In this document: positions 1 through 5,846 of the stretch, one piece after another | Numbering within the stretch: the stretch's first letter is position 1 | Layout of the letters: each line of letters opens with the position of its first letter | NCBI GenBank assembly: GCA_019695435.1 | Contig: JACTVF010000076.1 | Span: forward strand, 1-9,249 | Length of the DNA: 9,249 nucleotides | Source of the DNA: Methanoregulaceae archaeon | GTDB lineage: Archaea; Halobacteriota; Methanomicrobia; Methanomicrobiales; Methanospirillaceae | Direction of reading: 5' to 3' | Translations under genes and position numbers: made by a program | Notes under the pieces: generated by a model | What the model was told of the DNA's origin: nothing | The model's database searches: none | Seen by the model: the letters and a program-made list of their open reading frames with translations, nothing else

Positions 1-66
1 GAGCATAAGGACCTCCCGCGCTCGCGCCTGTTCAGGGGGATGCTCTATGGAACAGGGACAAAGTAA
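1..66 (+). CDS. 3' end of an unidentified upstream gene (partial)
   Basis: Frame 1 is open from the left edge and ends at TAA 64-66, giving a 21-residue tail that reads EHKDLPRSRLFRGMLYGTGT followed by K. Most of its codons end in G or C, as in the genes that follow. It overlaps the first 20 bases of the next gene, which is typical of translationally coupled archaeal operons, and the ribosome binding site of that gene lies inside it. The context suggests another subunit of the same nitrogenase-like system, but the visible tail is too short to identify a family. The alternative is that the next frame itself continues to the left, since it is also open to the edge; however, that frame has no start codon in positions 2-46. 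Confidence 0.45.
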   Translation, partial: EHKDLPRSRLFRGMLYGTGTK

Positions 67-1405
67 ACAACCGGATGCGGCCGTGGTACCGGCGCCGGAA
101 AAATGTTCGGACCCGTACCTCCGGTGCGCCTTCAACGGCGCCGCCCAGACGGCTCTCGGGGTCTCCGGCTCCGCCTTGCTCGCCCATTCGCCGCAGGGGT
201 GCGACTACCTGGTCAACAACGCCTTTGCCTCGCAGGAGTGCGACTACATGGAGACGATGACGCTCTGCACGAAATTATGCGTGGACGAGATCGTGCATGG
301 CGGCGAGGACCTTCTTGTCCGGACCATCCGTGAAGCAAAGGACCTCCCCATCTCCTCCCTGTTCGTGATCAGTGCATGCGGGCCTGAAATTGTCGGCGAC
401 GATATCGTTGCAGTATGCGAGACCCTGCAGCCTGAAATGAAGTTCAGGCTCGTCCCCATTCCGTGCCCGGGGTTCCGGGGATCGCAGTACGACGGCATCG
501 ACATCTCGCTGGATACGATCCTGAAAAGACTCGTGAAGAACAGCGATGAGAAGATCCCGGACTCGGTCTGCCTTATCGCCCCCCACGCGAACGCCAACCC
601 GACCTGGGTGGCAGATCTGGACTGGGTGAAACTGGCACTTTCCCGGATGGGTATCCGGGTTGTTGCCACGCTCACGCACAAGACTCCCCTTTCCGAGATC
701 GAGTATGTCGCATCCGCCGAGACATCCCTTCTCTTAAGCCACGATGCCGGGCAGAAAGCAGCGGACTATCTTTTTGCAACCTACGGGATCGAACAGGTCT
801 GCCAGGGGATACCCCTGCCCATCGGGATGACCAACACCCGGCGCTGGCTCTCGGCGCTCGGGGAACGGTTTGATGCCCAGAAAACAGCGGAGGGTATGAC
901 AGCGGAGGGTGAAAAGATGGTGACGGCGACGTGCCGGCGCAAGTGGCCGATGGCACGGTTCCTTTACCGGACGCCGGCAGCGATTGTTGCCGATGCCACG
1001 GTCGGGATCCCGCTCGTCCGGTTTGTGACCGAGGAGATGGAGATGACACCGGAGCTCGTTTGCCTGTACACATCGCAGCGCCCGGTCCGGGAACTGCTGG
1101 AGGGGGAATTACACGATCTCGGGCTCAGCCCCCGGGTCGTGTACGGCACGGATGTATACCAGACGAGGAAAAACCTTGCGGAGATCAAACCAAGGGTCGT
1201 ATTCGGCAGCACGATCGAACGGCATGCAAGCGAGGGGCTCGGGATACCGTACGTGGTTGAAGTGGTGAGGATGATGCGCCAGTTCAGGATGATCAACCGG
1301 GAATACTTCGGGTATACCGGTATCCTCAACCTTTTCGAATGCGTCCAGAACGAGTGGACGATGGCGTGGCGCTCAAAAGAGAAAAGATACGAGGCGAAGT
1401 GGTGA
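47..1405 (+). CDS. Nitrogenase component 1-like protein (NflD/CfbD type)
   Basis: This 452-residue protein belongs to the nitrogenase component-1 superfamily (NifD/NifE, BchN, CfbD). Seen: cysteines 20, 27, 52, 65, 74, 78, 111 and 124 in the first third. The segment SPQGCDY (49-54) matches the family cluster-ligand loop, HGGEDLL (84-90) matches the 'FGGE' region, ACGPEIVGDDI (110-120) matches the conserved 'IGDDI' motif, and CPGFRGS (140-146) matches the 'SPGFxGS' motif. Such proteins form the catalytic partner that receives electrons from a NifH-like ATPase. In methanogens the characterised case is CfbD, which reduces Ni-sirohydrochlorin a,c-diamide during coenzyme F430 synthesis. The start at ATG 47 is supported by AGGGGG at 34-39, seven bases upstream. 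The NifH-like partner follows after 7 bases. Family membership is firm. Assignment to CfbD rather than an uncharacterised group IV paralogue is not settled, and no FeMo-cofactor assembly genes are nearby. Confidence 0.88.
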   Translation: MEQGQSKQPDAAVVPAPEKCSDPYLRCAFNGAAQTALGVSGSALLAHSPQGCDYLVNNAFASQECDYMETMTLCTKLCVDEIVHGGEDLLVRTIREAKDLPISSLFVISACGPEIVGDDIVAVCETLQPEMKFRLVPIPCPGFRGSQYDGIDISLDTILKRLVKNSDEKIPDSVCLIAPHANANPTWVADLDWVKLALSRMGIRVVATLTHKTPLSEIEYVASAETSLLLSHDAGQKAADYLFATYGIEQVCQGIPLPIGMTNTRRWLSALGERFDAQKTAEGMTAEGEKMVTATCRRKWPMARFLYRTPAAIVADATVGIPLVRFVTEEMEMTPELVCLYTSQRPVRELLEGELHDLGLSPRVVYGTDVYQTRKNLAEIKPRVVFGSTIERHASEGLGIPYVVEVVRMMRQFRMINREYFGYTGILNLFECVQNEWTMAWRSKEKRYEAKW

Positions 1406-1412
1406 TGAGACG

Positions 1413-2258
1413 ATGAGACAGATCGCGATATACGGCAAAGGGGGGATCGGGAAGAGCACGATCGCCTCGAACCTGTCTGCCGCATTGCACGAGCAGGGGC
1501 TCACGGTGATGCAGGTCGGCTGCGATCCCAAGCGGGATTCGACGAGGATCCTTGCGGGGGGAAAGTTTATTCCCGCGGTGCTGGAGGAACACCGGGAACA
1601 GCTGAGGGTGGGAAGGGACGAGTATGCAATCAAGCTGGACCATATCGTCTTTAAGTCGCCCGGCGGGATCTACCTTGTCGAGGCAGGCGGGCCGGAACCG
1701 GGTGTCGGGTGCGCCGGGCGGGGCGTGCTGACCGCGCTGCAGATCTTAAAGGACCTCCATGCATTTGAGACGTACAAGATCGACGTGGCGATCTACGATG
1801 TGCTCGGCGATGTCGTCTGCGGGGGATTCTCAATGCCGATCCGCGAAGGGTTCGCAAAGGAGATCTACCTGGTCTGTTCCGGCGGGTTCATGAGCATCTA
1901 CGCGGCAAACAACATTGCCCGGGCCGTGCAGCGCCTCGCCCGGCGGGGGGATACGGGTCTCGCCGGAATCATCTGTAACAGCAACGGCGATGAGACGCTC
2001 GAACATGCGGTCATCCCGGCGTTTGCAGAGAAGCTGGGGACCTCGTTTGTCCAGTTCGTTCCCCGGAGCCCCGTGATCCAGGCCTGTGAAATGGAGGGCA
2101 GGGCCGTTGTCGAGCACTCTCCCGGCTCCCCTGAAGCGGCAATCTTCAGGAACCTGGCAAAGGCGATCATGGCAAATGATTCCCGGGTGATCCCGACACC
2201 GGTCAACGACCTGGCAGAGCTGGAGAAGATGTACCGGCAGTACCAGGAGAAAAAATAA
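1413..2258 (+). CDS. NifH-like nitrogenase reductase ATPase (CfbC/NflH type)
   Basis: This 281-residue P-loop ATPase is a dimeric [4Fe-4S] electron donor for the component-1 protein encoded just upstream. Seen: the phosphate-binding loop GKGGIGKST at residues 8-16, the GCDPKRDST segment at 36-44 (nitrogenase NifH has GCDPKADST), the first cluster cysteine C100 in GVGCAGRG, and the second, C136, in DVLGDVVCGGF. R103 is the counterpart of the arginine that is ADP-ribosylated in true NifH. Family knowledge: two cysteines per monomer bridge one cluster at the dimer interface, and ATP hydrolysis drives low-potential electron transfer. The start is ATG 1413. The GGTGA at 1401-1405 overlaps the stop codon of the upstream gene and serves as its ribosome binding site, so the two genes are probably translationally coupled. 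The known role of such a pair in methanogens is F430 synthesis; a different reductive reaction cannot be excluded. Confidence 0.92.
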   Translation: MRQIAIYGKGGIGKSTIASNLSAALHEQGLTVMQVGCDPKRDSTRILAGGKFIPAVLEEHREQLRVGRDEYAIKLDHIVFKSPGGIYLVEAGGPEPGVGCAGRGVLTALQILKDLHAFETYKIDVAIYDVLGDVVCGGFSMPIREGFAKEIYLVCSGGFMSIYAANNIARAVQRLARRGDTGLAGIICNSNGDETLEHAVIPAFAEKLGTSFVQFVPRSPVIQACEMEGRAVVEHSPGSPEAAIFRNLAKAIMANDSRVIPTPVNDLAELEKMYRQYQEKK

Positions 2259-2335
2259 GAGGCCCGGTCATTTCATCTTGGTTCCGGTGCGTTCTCATGA
2301 TGGTTTAATTCCTGACGGAAACTGGTCATGACGGT

Positions 2336-2349
2336 ATCATTTATTTTTT
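2336..2349 (+). terminator. Poly-T terminator candidate after the nif-like operon
   Basis: A T-rich stretch ending in six consecutive T residues (2344-2349) lies about 80 bases after the stop codon of the NifH-like gene. Archaeal RNA polymerase commonly terminates at such T runs without a strong hairpin. No convincing stem was seen next to it. Confidence 0.4.
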
Positions 2350-2579
2350 GAAACGCGAAAACGAAAAGAAAGGTGATTATCAATAATCAGCCCCCAATAC
2401 GGCAACAAACGTATATTTTCTGGTCTGTAGAAAACCGTTTTCGGGTGTCATTATTGCCCCCCCTCTTCGCGCCAATGAGTCCCCAAGGGGGACGGGGCGC
2501 TATTAGCGATGGCACCAGAACAGATAATACAGCACTATCGTACGTGGGGGGGTTTGCCCGAGCGGCGGGGGCGGAGCCC

Positions 2580-2730
2580 CAGAGAGCGGATCTCTCATGC
2601 TTTGAGAGTGCGATCAACCTCGACCCAGCCAGCAACAGCCACGACATCCCGAACTTGCCGGAGGCAAGGCACTACACAGCTCATGACAACGGGTTTGTGC
2701 TGCCTGGGGAGATGTTGATGTGCGACCGGA
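2580..2730 (+). pseudogene. Remnant of phage-type DNA N6-adenine methyltransferase (Dam-like)
   Basis: Within 2259-2914, which has no intact gene, a reading frame at 2610-2704 encodes AINLDPASNSHDIPNLPEAR, then HYTAHDNGF. This resembles the segment of phage-type Dam methyltransferases just before their catalytic NPPY motif (pattern: IDLDPASN, then YT, then DDGL, then W-G-x-V, then NPPYG). After CTGCC at 2700-2704 the match resumes one base out of frame as WGDVDVRPE (2705-2731), so a single-base deletion has probably occurred. Where NPP(Y/F) is expected there is RPE, so the catalytic motif is gone. The N- and C-terminal parts are not recognisable. A 159-codon frame with a GTG start at 2373 covers the region, but its flanks look random. 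I read this as a decayed scar of a mobile element or prophage. The rest of the gap shows only a T run near 2344 and nothing else recognisable. Confidence 0.55.
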
Positions 2731-2895
2731 AACCAATCGACGGGTCGATCACCCGAAACCTCCCGCAGATGTCATCAATCCAAACAAGCGAGTACCGGCC
2801 GCACAGGATGTCGTTCATTCTTGTGCAGGGTTTCCTCAAGGTTTTGGATTGAATTCGATAAAAGACTGCGAGAAATATCCTATGAATTGTGCTGA

Positions 2896-2914
2896 AAATA
2901 AATTTCGGGAAAAA
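2896..2914 (-). terminator. T-rich terminator candidate for the C1A protease gene
   Basis: Read on the minus strand, the stop codon (2917-2915) is followed directly by a run of five T and, after a short gap, TTTATTTT. This is a plausible weak archaeal poly-T terminator. There is no clear hairpin. Confidence 0.3.
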
Positions 2915-4990
2915 TTAATCGTATTTCCGGAACAGCGCTGGGTTCTGCCTGCGAATCCACCAGCGGCGGACTAAAACCCCTCCGACCGTCACAATCACGA
3001 TCCCCACAATTCCGGTAATCACGGCAAGGACCGGGATACCGGTTGAACCGGCAGGACCTGCATCCGATGCAGGGACCGCCGTGGTCTGGGTCGTCACCGG
3101 TGTTGTGGCAGAACGTGAATATGTAGGGACTGTCGTGGGCGCCAGCGGTGTTACCGCGTTTGTTATTACCGTCACCGTCGGGGTCGCAGTCACTGTGGTG
3201 GTATTCCCTGTCATCGCATTCACCCGGGTCGTGATGGCAAAGTACGAGAACCCCGGTGTTGTTGCGGTAAAGTAGTACGTATTCCCGGCCTGGTGATCGA
3301 ACGAAGTCGTGAGTTCTGACCAATGGCCGTCGTGGTCCCGCATGAGCACGATATCCTGAGGGTTCACGCCGTGCTGTGAAAGCCAGCTACCTGCTACGGC
3401 GAAGGTAATGGTGCCCTGGCTGATCGATGCCGGGTTCACCCCGACCGGTTGTATCGATGCGATGTAGGCGGTCTGCCGGCCGGTAAGCTGGGTCTTGTCA
3501 ATTGTATTGGCGTCTGCCATCGTAATCTCAGTCGAACCAAGGGTTGTTGAGGGAACAACGGCGACCGTGATAAATGCACCGGGTGCATTGGCGGTGATCG
3601 GTTGGTTGAGGGCAAAGGTCATAGCCTGGCCGGCCGGGGCACCGGGAGAGGTCGCCCCATAGGAACTCCCTCTCCCGGAATCCGCTGCATCGGAACCGCC
3701 GCTCATAGGAGGGGCTGCTGTGTAGGTATACTGATCGACTGTTGAAGTCGGGGATATTCCGTAAGGTGTGGTGACGGTAATATCAACGGTTCCGGCTGTC
3801 CCGGCCGGGGTGATTGCGATGATCTGTGAATCGTTGGCAGCCGTACTGGCAGTGAACGAGGTTGCCGCTGTACTGCCAAAGGTTACATTGGTCGCTCCGG
3901 TAAAGCCTATCCCGGTGATGGTAACCGGGGTGCCGCCGGCAATCGGGCCGGAACCCGGTGAGACGCTGCTGACGGTGGGGGCCGCGGCGTTTCCCGTGAA
4001 CTCCGAATTCAGGATCTGGAACAAGTTCTGCTGATACACTGTACCGGAGTCATAAACCCTCGCATCGTAATTCATACTCATATTGAGCCGGAAGAGGCCG
4101 TCCGGCCGGTTCGATGGCGCGCCCCAACTGTTCACAACAAGCCAGTACGGGTTGCTCGGATCCATAGTGTCATAGCCGACAATTATCACGGCATGTCCTC
4201 CGTCTAGTGACTGACCATTGTAGAGTGACGGATCAAACATGGATGCATTTGATCCTGAGCCCCAGAAAGTTTCGATATTGGTCCATCCGGAATAAGGTAA
4301 ATAGAACCCATACCAAACGGGTCTTTTTGAATCCAGAGCGGCCTCGATATTAGTGATGGCGGTAGAGTTCCCTACCTCAAATGTTGAAATAGTGGAATCT
4401 GACAGGGAATTCAGTGTGTATGATGGCGAGGTCGAGATGGAACTGAAGGGTACCGCGGTTGAACCATCGGCATGAGGAGTATAATCTCCATAAGATGCAT
4501 TCGTATTTGTCCAGGGAATTGGAGACTTGTCCGTATTATACCATTGTTTAAAGGTGTCCAAATCCCCCCCGAGACATGCATAGTTGCCCGTGTCATATTC
4601 ATATTTCGAGTTGACGTACTGGATGGAAAGGCGGTCACTTATCCCATTGTTAATATTATGTTCGATCTCAAGGGCCCCGGTTGATGCCCAAACCCAGCAG
4701 TTTCCGCAATGCCCCTGGTCTCTCTGTGACGGGATATAGGGGAGATAAGAAAGCAGGCTTACTTCACTCAAGGGGAGAGATTGTGTACCACCAACAAGTC
4801 CTGCGGGTGCAGAATATTTTGGCTCTGCGTTGATCTCGCTCTGCATCTCATCCAGCTGGTCTTTTGTGAAATGCATGACGGTATATGTTCCCTGATCCGC
4901 AGCTGTCGCCACGGAATTATTCCCGTTTGTTCCTGCACAGGCCGGCGCACCGATACCGACCGCGATAGCCACGACAATAACAATGCACAA
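2915..4990 (-). CDS. Exported papain-like (C1A) cysteine protease with TIG and PGF-pre-PGF domains, membrane anchored
   Basis: This 691-residue protein is predicted to act outside the cell, held by a C-terminal membrane helix. In order: a hydrophobic signal segment at residues 2-19; a C1A papain domain at about 80-325 with oxyanion-hole Q92, catalytic C98 in DQGHCGNCWVWAS, H266 in GGHAVIIVGYD and N287 in VVNSWG; an IPT/TIG immunoglobulin-like domain at about 337-424; a Gly/Ser linker at 429-454; a PGF-pre-PGF domain at about 455-586 ending TPGFSYFAI; a Thr/Pro-rich stalk at 590-645; a transmembrane helix at about 651-674; and a basic tail RRWWIRRQ. All catalytic residues are present, so it is probably active. 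The start at 4990 is TTG; the same frame stays open upstream to 5032 and adds KPYWQFTNR, a better positively charged signal-peptide head, but without an ATG, GTG or TTG (see findings). The target is unknown; envelope or extracellular protein turnover is an inference. Confidence 0.9.
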   Translation of the reverse strand: MCIVIVVAIAVGIGAPACAGTNGNNSVATAADQGTYTVMHFTKDQLDEMQSEINAEPKYSAPAGLVGGTQSLPLSEVSLLSYLPYIPSQRDQGHCGNCWVWASTGALEIEHNINNGISDRLSIQYVNSKYEYDTGNYACLGGDLDTFKQWYNTDKSPIPWTNTNASYGDYTPHADGSTAVPFSSISTSPSYTLNSLSDSTISTFEVGNSTAITNIEAALDSKRPVWYGFYLPYSGWTNIETFWGSGSNASMFDPSLYNGQSLDGGHAVIIVGYDTMDPSNPYWLVVNSWGAPSNRPDGLFRLNMSMNYDARVYDSGTVYQQNLFQILNSEFTGNAAAPTVSSVSPGSGPIAGGTPVTITGIGFTGATNVTFGSTAATSFTASTAANDSQIIAITPAGTAGTVDITVTTPYGISPTSTVDQYTYTAAPPMSGGSDAADSGRGSSYGATSPGAPAGQAMTFALNQPITANAPGAFITVAVVPSTTLGSTEITMADANTIDKTQLTGRQTAYIASIQPVGVNPASISQGTITFAVAGSWLSQHGVNPQDIVLMRDHDGHWSELTTSFDHQAGNTYYFTATTPGFSYFAITTRVNAMTGNTTTVTATPTVTVITNAVTPLAPTTVPTYSRSATTPVTTQTTAVPASDAGPAGSTGIPVLAVITGIVGIVIVTVGGVLVRRWWIRRQNPALFRKYD
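3628..3700 (-). repeat. 73-bp inverted repeat, left copy (linker of the C1A protease)
   Basis: The reverse complement of 3628-3700 matches 9177-9249 at 72 of 73 bases; the single difference lies in a GGTTCC/GGTCCC position near the outer end. It encodes the linker GGSDAADSGRGSSYG and the following ATSPGAPAG, in frame in both genes. Conservation at synonymous positions points to a recent copy or to gene conversion rather than to protein-level selection alone. Confidence 0.95.
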
Positions 4991-5040
4991 TATGAATACG
5001 ATCCTGTTCGTAAATTGCCAGTATGGTTTAATCGTTTACT

Positions 5041-5049
5041 CTCACTTCC
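5041..5049 (-). promoter_or_regulatory. Shine-Dalgarno-like site upstream of a possible ATT start
   Basis: On the minus strand GGAAGTGAG occupies 5049-5041, eight bases before the in-frame ATT at 5032-5030. The reading frame from that ATT continues without interruption into the C1A protease signal peptide. The spacing suits translation initiation there. The weaker match before TTG 4990 is AGGATC at about 5005-5000. This site supports a longer N-terminus, but the ATT start codon is non-canonical. Confidence 0.35.
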
Positions 5050-5060
5050 AGAACCCGGCG

Positions 5061-5072
5061 ATTAATATATTC
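5061..5072 (-). promoter_or_regulatory. TATA box for the C1A protease gene
   Basis: The minus strand reads GAATATATTAAT, a good archaeal TATA-like box. Transcription would start roughly 25 bases downstream, near 5042, giving a short leader before the possible start at 5032 and about 50 bases before TTG 4990. No other TATA-like sequence was seen closer to the gene. Confidence 0.5.
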
Positions 5073-5092
5073 CCTCGTGTGCAAAGATAATC

Positions 5093-5106
5093 CTGATAGG
5101 TATCAG
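5093..5106. promoter_or_regulatory. Palindrome upstream of the protease promoter, possible operator
   Basis: CTGATAGGTATCAG is a perfect 6-bp inverted repeat with a 2-bp spacer. It lies about 21 bases upstream of the TATA box of the protease gene, where archaeal activators often bind. A dimeric regulator site is an inference; a chance palindrome of this length is possible. Confidence 0.3.
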
Positions 5107-5136
5107 CGGCAGAAATATCGAAATGCAAAAATAGAG

Positions 5137-5274
5137 TCATACCAGTGCTGACATCTCATCCATGCACTCTTTGATCGGGGTGCCCGTTGACAGAATACCT
5201 TTGTTCAACCATTCAATATCTTCTTTATTTTTTTGTTTTGAATATCTTATATCTTTAGGACTTATGTCGTTGAA
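5137..5274 (-). pseudogene. 45-codon open frame without a start codon, probable gene remnant
   Basis: The minus strand is open for 45 codons between TGA (5277-5275) and the stop TGA (5139-5137). It encodes a hydrophilic peptide, FNDISPKDIRYSKQKNKEDI, followed by EWLNKGILSTGTPIKECMDE and a short tail. The composition (Lys, Glu, Asp and an amphipathic pattern) looks like the helical C-terminal end of a real protein rather than random frame. There is no ATG, GTG or TTG at its head. It is more AT-rich than its neighbours. The family is not recognised. It may be the tail of a protein whose front was deleted. The rest of 5107-5349 shows only the A runs noted separately. Confidence 0.3.
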
Positions 5275-5310
5275 TCATCTTGAATCGAAAAACAATGGTC
5301 ATAGATTCCT

Positions 5311-5336
5311 AAAAAAGTCGGATTATTCTAAAAAAA
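5311..5336 (-). terminator. Double poly-T terminator for the minus-strand lipoprotein gene
   Basis: Runs of seven A (5330-5336) and six A (5311-5316) on the plus strand are T runs on the minus strand. They begin 14 bases after the stop codon of the lipoprotein frame at 5350. Two successive T runs are a typical archaeal termination signal. Confidence 0.5.
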
Positions 5337-5349
5337 GATGAAGCGATTA

Positions 5350-5736
5350 TTATGGTGTTCTTTTAAGAGAATCAATAAAGATGGCAACTGGGTGATTGTC
5401 GTTGACGTACATCAGCTCAATCGCATCTTTGGATACTATAGTTCCAAAGTCATATCCGCCGTCATACTCTACGATGGTAAAACTTTTTCCATCATTGCTG
5501 AGGGCAGCGGCAAACTGTCGGGAACTCCCACTGTCGTTTGTTCCAGTGACAGACAACTGCCCGGAGAAGAGGCGGTCTTTTTGTTCGGTAATGTTTAACG
5601 TTATGGTCCCGTAATTGCCCTCGCTGTATCCAGTACCCTCAAGATTTCCTTTCATTGACCCGGTCCAGTTCCCGGTAAGGTCAGGGGTCGCCGTGGTTGC
5701 TTGTGAAGCAGTACTTGTAGAGGTGCATCCGGCACT
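5350..5736 (-). pseudogene. Small secreted lipoprotein gene lacking its signal peptide
   Basis: The minus-strand frame runs from a TAA at 5748-5746 to the stop at 5352-5350. It begins HSAGCTSTSTASQATTATPD, that is, a lipobox (SAGC, cysteine codon at 5727-5725) and a Thr/Ser stalk, then LTGNWTGSMKGNLEGTGYSE and a beta-rich domain of about 100 residues ending in DSLKRTP. The domain resembles small 'LTGxWTG' beta-strand lipoproteins that I recall from methanogens; the family is not named with certainty. The hydrophobic signal segment and start codon expected before the lipobox are absent: an in-frame stop lies four codons before SAGC, inside a copy of the 35-bp repeat. The first ATG (5655) would give a 101-residue cytoplasmic fragment that skips the lipobox. 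The rest of the frame is undamaged, so the truncation may be recent. Confidence 0.6.
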
Positions 5737-5737
5737 G

Positions 5738-5812
5738 TGCAGGAATTATCCCAAGTCCCGTGAAGTTATCAGCACCTGAATTATCCCGAGTCCCGATAAG
5801 TAATTAGAACCC
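5738..5812 (+). repeat. Two tandem copies of a 35-bp repeat
   Basis: Copy A (5743-5777) begins GAATTATCCCAAGTCCCGTG and copy B (5778-5812) begins GAATTATCCCGAGTCCCGAT. They are head to tail with an exact 35-base period and differ at scattered positions. A related third copy lies at 7574-7609. Copies A and B sit directly upstream of the DUF1003 gene and directly abut the truncated lipoprotein frame. They have no spacer between them, so this is not a CRISPR array. Confidence 0.75.
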
Positions 5813-5846
5813 GAAGGCCCATTGATGGTTGTAAGAGGAAAAGAGG

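Noticed and set aside
964..1485. A 173-codon minus-strand open frame opposite the component-1 gene.
   Set aside because: It is antisense to strongly conserved coding sequence, its Ser/Arg-rich composition is typical of a reverse-frame shadow, and it spans two genes.
47..2258. True molybdenum nitrogenase.
   Set aside because: There is no recognisable nifDK pair or nifEN/nifB within the window, and the H and D sequences depart from nitrogenase at several motifs; a nitrogenase-like reductase fits better.
2545..2640. tRNA-like sequence (GTTTGCCCGAGCGG resembles the D-arm region of Leu/Ser tRNAs).
   Set aside because: No acceptor stem, anticodon arm or T-arm pairs in the right places; the segment is better explained by the degraded methyltransferase region.
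2373..2852. A 159-codon plus-strand open frame as an intact gene.
   Set aside because: Only its middle resembles a known family, the match shifts frame at about 2704, the catalytic motif is missing and the start has no convincing support.
5738..5812. A CRISPR array.
   Set aside because: Two imperfect units abut with no spacers, and no cas gene is present.
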